From Acidimicrobiia bacterium UBA1281 (GTDB lineage Bacteria > Actinomycetota > Acidimicrobiia > Actinomarinales > Actinomarinaceae): a stretch of 12,996 bases of DNA. Shown here piece after piece: positions 6,877 to 12,996 of this stretch. Position 1 is the stretch's first letter, and each line of letters opens with the position of its first letter. A model generated the notes under the pieces. That model saw nothing but the letters and a program-made list of their open reading frames with translations, was not told the origin of the DNA and did no database searches. The DNA lies in NCBI GenBank assembly GCA_002308095.1, contig DBUV01000017.1, positions 5,391 through 18,386 on the forward strand, read 5' to 3'. Position numbers and translations under genes: made by a program.

Positions 6877-7968
6877 TCAGTAATTCATAATTTCTATAAC
6901 AGGTACGTTCATTTCCTTTGGAGTAATTCCTCCATGATATCCAATCAAGTTTGCTTTCAAGTGATTTGGAAAAATTATATAGCCATCATCAACAAGGAAA
7001 CAGTAGTCAGGATATAGTCTTTTACTCAACTTAGTTTTAGGTTCTCCAATTAGTTGACCCAATTCCTCATTGCTAATAAATTTTCCAGGAACATTTTTGA
7101 AAACATTTTTTACAGCATCTTCATCACCATTGATATAAACACTTCTTTGATCACCAAAAACTTTTATATTTTCATTATATTTAAGAGGAATTCGATTCTC
7201 TTCAGAGATGTTGGTCAGACCATGATCAGCAGTTATCAAGGTATACATTTTTCGTGATTGAGAATTATTTAGATTCTTAATAAACGTCTCAAAAATTTGA
7301 ATTTCTTGGTGCCACTCTTTACTTCCCACTCCAAAAATATGAGCTGAAATATCTATATTTGGGTAATAAATGAAATTAAAGCGATTGTCTAAAACAGATG
7401 AGTCAGTAATTATTTCAGATAGTTCCTGAGTATCTCTATATGCAATTTGTCGAGAGTCCTTATAAATGTAACTAGATAGAGCACTATCAACAAGGTCTCG
7501 AGGTTGTAAATTATTAGAGGTTATGCCTTTAGACTTTAAGATGGTCCAAATAGTTTGATTATTTGCTATATCAGGATTTTTTAATAAAGATTCATTCTCC
7601 TTATTCCAGTTCAAAGCATTAATCAATCCATGCTCATCTTTGTCGAAAAGATAATAACCCAATATGGCTGTATCCACAGGTTTAGATACATAATTAATAG
7701 TGCTTAAAGCTACATTTGTAGAACTTGGAAAGGTTGAGTTTATATAAAATGAATTGAAATTTTTTAAATAATCAGACATAGATTTTTTTAAATTTTCATT
7801 TCCTAAACCATCAGCCAAGACAAAATTTATTGTTTCGGCTTTTAATATTTTAGAATTTAGATTTATTTCGTTCTCTTCAGGAAATACATCATCTTCTAAA
7901 ACAATGTTGAATATTTTTTTTGATAAATCTAATAAGCTACTTTTCCCGATAATATTTTTAAGATTCAT
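6877..7968 (-). CDS. Type I phosphodiesterase / nucleotide pyrophosphatase family protein
   Basis: Member of the alkaline phosphatase superfamily (PF01663-like), which hydrolyses phosphodiester or pyrophosphate bonds with two metal ions. Visible metal-site motifs in order: LADGLG with D53; the nucleophile region STFPSST (78-84, probably T79); NIDISAH with D206 and H210; TADHG with D248 and H249; and YHGG with H345. All expected metal ligands are present, so it should be active. The 363 residues show no signal peptide or membrane segment, suggesting a cytoplasmic enzyme, unlike secreted eukaryotic NPP enzymes. Substrate is unknown. It is first in a minus-strand operon with the DUF4349 lipoprotein and diverges from nuoA. 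No clear Shine-Dalgarno precedes the ATG at 7968. Confidence 0.85.
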   Translation of the reverse strand: MNLKNIIGKSSLLDLSKKIFNIVLEDDVFPEENEINLNSKILKAETINFVLADGLGNENLKKSMSDYLKNFNSFYINSTFPSSTNVALSTINYVSKPVDTAILGYYLFDKDEHGLINALNWNKENESLLKNPDIANNQTIWTILKSKGITSNNLQPRDLVDSALSSYIYKDSRQIAYRDTQELSEIITDSSVLDNRFNFIYYPNIDISAHIFGVGSKEWHQEIQIFETFIKNLNNSQSRKMYTLITADHGLTNISEENRIPLKYNENIKVFGDQRSVYINGDEDAVKNVFKNVPGKFISNEELGQLIGEPKTKLSKRLYPDYCFLVDDGYIIFPNHLKANLIGYHGGITPKEMNVPVIEIMNY

Positions 7969-8047
7969 TATAAAAAAAGTTTACAAACAATTACGCTCAA
8001 CTTTCAAATAAAACTAAAATTTCCTACAGGTTGGTTAAAATCAAATT
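7969..8047. promoter_or_regulatory. Divergent intergenic region between phosphodiesterase and nuoA
   Basis: These 79 bases must hold promoters for both the minus-strand operon and the nuo operon. A possible plus-strand pair is TTTACA (7980-7985) and TCAAAT (8004-8009) with an 18-base spacer, a weak match. AGG at 8028-8030 is too far from the nuoA ATG to be a normal ribosome site. I see no palindrome here. Confidence 0.3.
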
Positions 8048-8413
8048 ATGAATTCTTATTTTCAGGAGTACGCAACAGTAGCAGTATTGCTAGCGGTGGG
8101 CATAATTTTTATGCTTGCTTTAACTTCTGTTGCAGCACTTTTGAGACCAAACAATCCATCTAAAGAAAAACTTACTACATATGAATCAGGTGTCGACCCA
8201 GTCGGAACTGGCTGGAGTCAGACATATATAAGATATTATATTTTTGGTCTTTTATTCGTGATTTTTGATGTTGAAGCAGTATTTATATTTCCCTGGGCAA
8301 TTAATCTTGAGAAGTTGGGTTATTTTGGATTAGTAGAAATGCTTGTTTTTATTTTTATTTTGCTAATTGGCTTAATCTATGCAATTAGAAAGGACGTTTT
8401 AAAATGGGAGTAG
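8048..8413 (+). CDS. nuoA: NADH-quinone oxidoreductase subunit A
   Basis: Membrane subunit at the junction of the two arms of complex I. The 121 residues have three membrane helices (about 9-32, 65-84 and 94-112). The conserved loop [13 protein letters not shown] (45-57) is followed by [21 protein letters not shown], the signature of NuoA, with the acidic D74 and E76 in helix 2. It is first in the operon and its end overlaps nuoB by 10 bases. Ribosome binding before ATG 8048 is not obvious. Confidence 0.95.
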   Translation: MNSYFQEYATVAVLLAVGIIFMLALTSVAALLRPNNPSKEKLTTYESGVDPVGTGWSQTYIRYYIFGLLFVIFDVEAVFIFPWAINLEKLGYFGLVEMLVFIFILLIGLIYAIRKDVLKWE

Positions 8414-8901
8414 TGGACAAATTTGGTTTACCAAAACCAATATCTTCAGTATTAAATTGGGCTAGATCATATTCTTTATGGTACTTTCAGTTTGGTCTTG
8501 CGTGTTGTGCTATTGAGGTTATGGCTGTAAGTGGTCCTCGTCATGATTTCATGAGATTAGGAATTATTCCACTACCTGCTTCACCAAGACAAGCAGACTT
8601 AATGGTCGTTGCAGGAACAGTAACTGATAAAATGGCTCCCGCTGTGAAAAGATTATATGACCAGATGCCTGAGCCAAAATATGTCATATCTATGGGTTCA
8701 TGTTCAAATAGTGGTGGCCCATATTGGGATTCATATTCTGTTACAAAAGGAGTGGATCAATTGATACCGGTGGATGTTTATGTTCCAGGATGCCCTCCTA
8801 GACCAGAGGCTTTACAAGAAGGAATAATTCTCCTACAAGAAAAAATCAGAGGAGAAGATATGAAAGAAAAATGGAAGGCAGATCAAAATGAACCTGTCTA
8901 A
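8404..8901 (+). CDS. nuoB: NADH-quinone oxidoreductase subunit B
   Basis: Carries the terminal [4Fe-4S] cluster N2, which passes electrons to quinone. All cluster ligands are present: the adjacent cysteines in [11 protein letters not shown] (C34, C35), the Cys in [11 protein letters not shown] (C99) and the Cys in [11 protein letters not shown] (C129). Length of 165 residues is normal. It overlaps nuoA by 10 bases and nuoC by 14 bases, so translation is coupled through this part of the operon. Confidence 0.97.
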   Translation: MGVVDKFGLPKPISSVLNWARSYSLWYFQFGLACCAIEVMAVSGPRHDFMRLGIIPLPASPRQADLMVVAGTVTDKMAPAVKRLYDQMPEPKYVISMGSCSNSGGPYWDSYSVTKGVDQLIPVDVYVPGCPPRPEALQEGIILLQEKIRGEDMKEKWKADQNEPV

Positions 8902-9442
8902 CAGCACAGAATTTATTGAATCGCTCACAACAGCATTTCCTAGCTTAGAAAATAATTTTGATACATTAAAAATAACTGTTCCGTCATCAGAATGGATTGA
9001 AACTGTTGATAAATTAAAGAACGATTTTGATTTAACTTATTTTTCATGGTTAAGTGCAATTGATTGGGAGAATGAAGTTTCTGTTGGAGATCCACCCAAA
9101 GAACCAGTTAAGCCACATTTTGAAATATTGTGTTGTTTGTCAGAATCTATTGAAGGTAATTTAGTAATTGTTTCTACTGAAATTGATAAAGAGACCGCGC
9201 AAATACCATCATTGGTAGAAGTTTTTGCTGGTTCTAATTGGCATGAGAGAGAAGCGTATGAAATGTTTGGAATTGAATTTATTAATCATCCTAATTTAAC
9301 AAAAATGTATCTGCCTGATGACTATGAGGGCAACCCAATGCTAAAGTCTTTTGAGTTAATTAGCAGAGAAGTCAAACCATGGCCTGGTGAAGTTGATGTT
9401 GAGGGTATGCCCGAGGACAGCACAGTAGAAGGAGCTAGCTAA
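8888..9442 (+). CDS. nuoC: NADH-quinone oxidoreductase subunit C
   Basis: Peripheral-arm subunit that packs against NuoD near the quinone site; it has no cofactor. The 184 residues include the family signature [20 protein letters not shown] (about 117-136) and the following [14 protein letters not shown]. The N-terminal part is divergent and acidic, which is usual for this subunit. It is a separate gene, not the NuoCD fusion of E. coli. Its ATG lies inside the end of nuoB, and its stop directly precedes the GTG of nuoD. Confidence 0.93.
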   Translation: MNLSNSTEFIESLTTAFPSLENNFDTLKITVPSSEWIETVDKLKNDFDLTYFSWLSAIDWENEVSVGDPPKEPVKPHFEILCCLSESIEGNLVIVSTEIDKETAQIPSLVEVFAGSNWHEREAYEMFGIEFINHPNLTKMYLPDDYEGNPMLKSFELISREVKPWPGEVDVEGMPEDSTVEGAS

Positions 9443-10639
9443 GTGGACGATATACTTAATTCTGGGACCTCTCCATATATTTCAGAGGCCTCTGTTTCTG
9501 TTGAAATAGAAACAGAAGATATGACATTAAATATAGGACCCCAGCACCCTTCTACACACGGCGTTTTGAGACTCGTTGCTAAGGTTGATGGTGAAAAAAT
9601 TTCAAGCGTTGAACCTGTGCTTGGATATATGCATAGAGGCTATGAAAAACTCGCTGAGGTTAGAACTTATCCGCAAATAACCACACTAGTGAACAGAATC
9701 GACTGGGTTTCTGGTTTTGCTAATGAGATTCCTTTTATTGCAGCAACCGAAAAACTTATGGAGATTGAAGCACCTGAAAGAGCTAAACATATCAGATTAA
9801 TTCTTACCGAAATGGCAAGAATTGCATCACACTTTGTATTTAACGGTGCATATGCACTTGAAATAGGGGCGCTAACACCAATTTTCCTAGCAATGGAAGA
9901 CAGAGAAAGAATTTTAGATTTAATTGAATCAGTTACAGGAGGTAGATTTCATCCTAACTTCAATAGAATTGGTGGAATAAAACCTGCTGCTGGCTCAGGA
10001 CCAACAACAAAAAAGAATATTCAAGATTTACCAGCTGGTTTCTATCAAGATACACGTGATGCAATGGAAAAAGTTCTTGAGGCTGTAGAACGAATGGAAA
10101 ATCTAGTCGGAGGTAATGAAGTTTTCAAAGTTAGAACTAAAGGGGTTGGTATAATTTCTAAAGAACTGGCAGAAGAATATGGAGTTTCTGGCCCAATTTT
10201 GAGAGCATCAGGTGTTAAATTTGACCTAAGATCCCAAACTGATTTCTTACCTTATGACAAGTTTGATTACGAGATACCAGTTGGTGAAAATGGGGATTGT
10301 TATGATCGCTGGTATGTTCGTTTAATGGAAATGAAAGAGTCAGCTAAAATTATTCTTCAAGCTATTGATTCAATGCCTAGCGGCCCTCTTCAAACAAAAG
10401 TACCAAAGGTAATAAAAGTTCCAAAAGGTCAATCCTATGTAAGAACTGAAAATCCAAAAGGTGAAATGGGTTACTATGTTATTTCTGAAGGAGGTCTTGG
10501 ACCATACAGGCTTAAAGTAAGGACACCATCTTTTAGTAATATTTCAATCCTTCCAGTCTTGCTTGAAGGACAGTTGCTACCTGACTTGATAGCAATCATG
10601 GGAAGTTTAGACTTTGTCTTAGGAGATGTTGATAGATGA
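9443..10639 (+). CDS. nuoD: NADH-quinone oxidoreductase subunit D (GTG start)
   Basis: The 49-kDa subunit, related to hydrogenase large subunits, which forms the quinone pocket with NuoB. Conserved marks are NIGPQHPSTHGVLRL near residue 31, GYMHRGYEKLAE near 61, WVSGFANE and the C-terminal GSLDFVLGDVDR. The start is GTG at 9443: it has a strong AAGGAG at 9429-9434 eight bases upstream and follows the nuoC stop without a gap, and the next Met lies too close to the conserved domain. Length 398. The hydrogenase Ni-ligand cysteines are absent, as normal for NuoD. It overlaps nuoH by ATGA. In a 14-subunit operon nuoE would follow here; it does not. Confidence 0.97.
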   Translation: MDDILNSGTSPYISEASVSVEIETEDMTLNIGPQHPSTHGVLRLVAKVDGEKISSVEPVLGYMHRGYEKLAEVRTYPQITTLVNRIDWVSGFANEIPFIAATEKLMEIEAPERAKHIRLILTEMARIASHFVFNGAYALEIGALTPIFLAMEDRERILDLIESVTGGRFHPNFNRIGGIKPAAGSGPTTKKNIQDLPAGFYQDTRDAMEKVLEAVERMENLVGGNEVFKVRTKGVGIISKELAEEYGVSGPILRASGVKFDLRSQTDFLPYDKFDYEIPVGENGDCYDRWYVRLMEMKESAKIILQAIDSMPSGPLQTKVPKVIKVPKGQSYVRTENPKGEMGYYVISEGGLGPYRLKVRTPSFSNISILPVLLEGQLLPDLIAIMGSLDFVLGDVDR

Positions 10640-11616
10640 TTGATGGATCACAGGTACTTGTAACTGCTGGTATAGTTCTTGCTTTTGCATTAAATGGTGC
10701 AGTGATATTCACAATTCTTGATGTCAAAGGTGCTTCTTGGATGCAAAGACGACCTGGTCCTCTTCATGTCGGGTTAAGAGGTTTCATATTTCCACTAGCT
10801 GAAATAATTAAATTTTTTCAAAAAGAAGATATAACACCTACAAACGTTGATTCAGCTGTATTTAAATGGGCACCTGCTTACGTGCTTGCCTCTGTATTTG
10901 GGTTATTTGTGGTAGTACCTATAAGTCCAACTTTAGTCGGTAGTGACTTAGATCTCGGAGTCTTTTACCTACTAGCTATAAGTTCTCTATCAACACTAGG
11001 AGTATTGACCGCAGGGTGGTCATCTGCAAACAAGTATTCTCTCATGGGAGGCATACGTGCCGCAGGACAGCTAATCGCTTATGAGTTACCGCTTATTCTT
11101 GCAGTAGTTGGAGTAGTAATACAAGCTGAAACTATGTCCCTTGTAGGAATAGTTGAGAAACAAATTGAATTTGGGCTTCCATTTGTACTCTCTGGTCAGG
11201 GTATTGCTTTCCTAATATTTATGGTTGCAGCAACAGCTGAAATGATGAGGGTTCCGTTCGACATGCCAATAGGGGAGTCAGAACTTGTAAGTGGTTTTCT
11301 AACAGAATATTCAGGGGTCAGATTTTTAATATTCTACATAGCTGAATATATGAATATGTTTATTTTATGTGCTGTAGCTTCAACATTATTTTTGGGTGGA
11401 TACCATGTTCCGCTGCTACCTACAGAATGGGTGAATTTTTATGGCCCTGTTGTACTATTGACAAAAACTGTTTTACTTGGATTCATTCTTGTTTTAGTTA
11501 GATGGTCATTTCCTAGGTTTAGAGAAGACCAGCTTCAAAATTTAGCTTGGAAAGTGTTAATTCCACTTTCACTTCTAAATATCTTGATAACATCAATAAT
11601 GAAAGTTGTATTTTAA
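10636..11616 (+). CDS. nuoH: NADH-quinone oxidoreductase subunit H
   Basis: Membrane subunit linking the quinone chamber to the proton-pumping arm. The 326 residues contain about eight helices. Conserved segments: MQRRPGPLHVGLRG (35-48), AEIIKFFQKEDITP (55-68), the loop AEMMRVPFDMPIGESELVSG (about 200-219) and FLTEYSGVRF. The acidic loop residues in GESEL, expected near the quinone channel, are kept. It starts on the ATGA overlap with nuoD and follows it directly, so the NADH module is skipped. The nuoI ATG comes immediately after its stop. Confidence 0.96.
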   Translation: MIDGSQVLVTAGIVLAFALNGAVIFTILDVKGASWMQRRPGPLHVGLRGFIFPLAEIIKFFQKEDITPTNVDSAVFKWAPAYVLASVFGLFVVVPISPTLVGSDLDLGVFYLLAISSLSTLGVLTAGWSSANKYSLMGGIRAAGQLIAYELPLILAVVGVVIQAETMSLVGIVEKQIEFGLPFVLSGQGIAFLIFMVAATAEMMRVPFDMPIGESELVSGFLTEYSGVRFLIFYIAEYMNMFILCAVASTLFLGGYHVPLLPTEWVNFYGPVVLLTKTVLLGFILVLVRWSFPRFREDQLQNLAWKVLIPLSLLNILITSIMKVVF

Positions 11617-12102
11617 ATGAAGACCTTTAGACCTAAGCTTCCAGGATTCTTAACAGGAATGAAAATTCTACTCTTTAATATGTTTAAGACTTTATCTCCG
11701 TTAAGTCCAAATCCTAATGTAAATTATCCCTTTGAAAAAGAGATAGTTGCACCAAGGGCAAGAGGAGTAATAGCTCTGGATCAAGAAGCCTGCACCAGCT
11801 GTATGCTTTGTGCAAGACAATGCCCAGATTGGTGTATATATATTGAGGGACATAAGGAATTACAACCACCTGCAAAACCTGGGGGAAGGCAACGAAGTAG
11901 AGCTGTTTTAGACAGGTTTGATATAGATTATGCCCTTTGCATGTATTGTGGAATTTGCGTAGAAGTCTGTCCATTTGATGCATTGTTCTGGACACCTGAA
12001 TATGAGTATTCTGAATACAATATGGGAGATATGCTTCATGATAAGAGCAGGCTTGACCAGTGGCTGAATACGGTACCTGAAGTAGAAGGCTTAGAGAGTT
12101 AA
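11617..12102 (+). CDS. nuoI: NADH-quinone oxidoreductase subunit I
   Basis: Ferredoxin-like subunit with two [4Fe-4S] clusters (N6a and N6b) that feeds cluster N2 in NuoB. Both motifs are complete: CTSCMLCARQCP near 59-70 and CMYCGICVEVCP near 108-119, each CxxCxxCxxxCP. The 161 residues include an N-terminal amphipathic segment for membrane contact. Without NuoG, the chain of the encoded complex starts at these clusters, so an external ferredoxin or other donor could dock here (inference). The ATG abuts the nuoH stop (TAAATG), and the same arrangement precedes nuoJ. Confidence 0.97.
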   Translation: MKTFRPKLPGFLTGMKILLFNMFKTLSPLSPNPNVNYPFEKEIVAPRARGVIALDQEACTSCMLCARQCPDWCIYIEGHKELQPPAKPGGRQRSRAVLDRFDIDYALCMYCGICVEVCPFDALFWTPEYEYSEYNMGDMLHDKSRLDQWLNTVPEVEGLES

Positions 12103-12621
12103 ATGGAAGCTTTAGATTTAATCAGCTATTTTTTACTTTTGGGACTTTTACTAGTTGCAGTTAAAGTAGTAACCACATCTAACGTCATACACGCAGCAAT
12201 ATCCTTAGTCTTTACATTAGCTATAACAGCAGGAGTATTTTTATTACTATCTGCTGAGTTTGTTGCACTAGTAATTGTACTTGTCTACATAGGTGCTGTA
12301 ATAGTTCTCTTCTTGTTTGGAATAATGATTACTAGAGCTCCATTAGGACAAAATGCAGAATTAGATAATGATAAAAATAAAGGTTTAGCATTAGCTGTAT
12401 CACTTTCAATTTTTGGAATCTTCTCATATGTGATGTTAAATACTTTTGATTCAGAGATTATCACAACATCTGGAACATCAACTGAATTACTTGGACAGAT
12501 TTTACTCAGCCGATTTGTATTTCCATTTGAAGTTGTTTCTTTTGTATTGCTAGCAGCTTTAATTGGCGGAATAACACTTGCAAGACAAGACAATGCATTA
12601 ATGGACGAAAATCAAATATGA
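12103..12621 (+). CDS. nuoJ: NADH-quinone oxidoreductase subunit J
   Basis: Membrane-arm subunit of complex I. The 172 residues have five helices, the conserved third being LVIVLVYIGAVIVLFLFGIMI (about 51-71), which contains the pi-bulge-forming segment known in NuoJ. The loop between helices 3 and 4 is charged (DNDKNKG). It starts directly after the nuoI stop and its last bases overlap nuoK by ATGA. Confidence 0.94.
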   Translation: MEALDLISYFLLLGLLLVAVKVVTTSNVIHAAISLVFTLAITAGVFLLLSAEFVALVIVLVYIGAVIVLFLFGIMITRAPLGQNAELDNDKNKGLALAVSLSIFGIFSYVMLNTFDSEIITTSGTSTELLGQILLSRFVFPFEVVSFVLLAALIGGITLARQDNALMDENQI

Positions 12622-12923
12622 GTGTTCAACCTTTTTTAATTGCTGCAGCTGGATTGTTTTCAATTGGAATATACGGAATTCTAGTTAGAAGGAATGTAGT
12701 CATGATCCTTTTGTCCATTGAGCTAATTTTGAATGCTGTAAATATTAATTTTGTAGTTTTTGATGCAATGCTTGGAGATGCCTTATTGCAAGGACAAATT
12801 TTTACAATATTTATTATTACAATAGCTGCTGCTGAAGTCGGGATAGGCTTGGCTATTGTTTTGATGTTATTTAGAAATAGAAAAAGTGCAAATATAAATG
12901 AATATGATTTGATGAAATGGTAA
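12618..12923 (+). CDS. nuoK: NADH-quinone oxidoreductase subunit K
   Basis: Small membrane subunit in the proton path. At 101 residues with three helices it has the usual size. The two conserved intramembrane glutamates are present, in LLSIELILNAVN (about E36) and AAAEVGIGLAI (about E72). It overlaps nuoJ by four bases and the next start codon by seven, continuing the coupled layout of the operon. Confidence 0.96.
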   Translation: MSVQPFLIAAAGLFSIGIYGILVRRNVVMILLSIELILNAVNINFVVFDAMLGDALLQGQIFTIFIITIAAAEVGIGLAIVLMLFRNRKSANINEYDLMKW

Positions 12924-12996
12924 GTGCTAATTTAATCTCTTTTTTTGCTGAGGGCAAGCCAACTTACACAGATGGCGGAGCAGTGGCTGAATATAC
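12917..12996 (+). CDS. nuoL: Start of probable nuoL (cut by window end)
   Basis: An ATG at 12917 overlaps the end of nuoK by seven bases and opens a frame that runs to the window edge (26 codons), beginning MVSANLISFFAEGK. By operon order this should be NuoL, an antiporter-like proton-pumping subunit. The visible residues are not yet the hydrophobic first helix usual for NuoL, so either the protein has a short N-terminal extension or the true start lies beyond the window. Identity rests on position only. Confidence 0.5.
   Translation, partial: MVSANLISFFAEGKPTYTDGGAVAEY

Noticed and set aside
6829..7257. Plus-strand frames opposite the phosphodiesterase gene (6829-7017, 7054-7257)
   Set aside because: They lie antisense to conserved motif-bearing codons and lack ribosome sites or family similarity.
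11714..11995. Minus-strand 93-codon frame opposite nuoI
   Set aside because: It is antisense to the two ferredoxin motifs; its composition is explained by the opposite strand.
12285..12593. Minus-strand 102-codon frame opposite nuoJ
   Set aside because: Shadow of a well-supported membrane protein gene; no independent support.
8048..12996. Archaeal origin (Marine Group II-like, which can also have heliorhodopsin and a complex I without EFG)
   Set aside because: Two FSAC lipoprotein signals, a canonical rho-independent terminator, Shine-Dalgarno sites and an FbpABC system point to a bacterium. A marker-gene tree would settle it.
1..12996. CRISPR arrays, tRNA/rRNA genes, insertion sequences, phage or defence genes
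   Set aside because: No regular repeats, cloverleaf sequences, transposase/integrase motifs or terminal inverted repeats were seen; the window is housekeeping-like and densely coding.

Overview
The window is an AT-rich (third positions mostly A or T), tightly packed bacterial segment with very short intergenic gaps, stop/start overlaps between operon genes and no mobile elements, RNA genes or CRISPR. Lipoprotein signal peptides, Shine-Dalgarno sites in front of several genes and one strong rho-independent terminator argue for a bacterium rather than an archaeon. The mix of a heliorhodopsin, a DUF4349 lipoprotein and an AT-rich streamlined layout best fits a low-GC planktonic actinobacterium of the Candidatus Actinomarina kind. 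That placement is an inference from gene content, not from a marker gene.

Region 1 (1-4945, + strand) concerns heme and iron. A ferrochelatase (hemH) with four closely spaced cysteines near the active site is followed by an Fbp/Afu-type ferric-iron ABC transporter: substrate-binding lipoprotein, two-domain permease and ATPase. A 21-bp near-perfect palindrome lies before the binding-protein gene. A strong terminator separates that gene from permease and ATPase, which would give more binding protein than membrane components. The binding protein has a collagen-like Gly-X-Y stretch directly after its lipidated cysteine.

Region 2 (4934-8047) is a short mixed block. A 64-residue unknown protein runs on the minus strand, divergent from a complete heliorhodopsin on the plus strand (retinal lysine K252, counterion E114). 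Facing it on the minus strand is a small operon of a PF01663-type phosphodiesterase, a DUF4349 membrane-anchored lipoprotein and, coupled by a TAATG overlap, a possible 23-residue membrane peptide.

Region 3 (8048-12996, + strand) is a complex I operon in the order nuoA-B-C-D-H-I-J-K-(L). The NADH-oxidising module nuoE-F-G is missing from its normal place between D and H. The membrane arm and the quinone/Fe-S connecting module are intact, so this is either an 11-subunit complex using a donor other than NADH or a complex whose NADH module is encoded elsewhere. The window ends in the first codons of the likely nuoL.

Together the genes suggest a light-exposed, iron-limited aerobic cell: iron uptake feeds heme and Fe-S proteins, and complex I is a large consumer of Fe-S clusters. 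A functional link between heliorhodopsin and its neighbours is suggested only by position.
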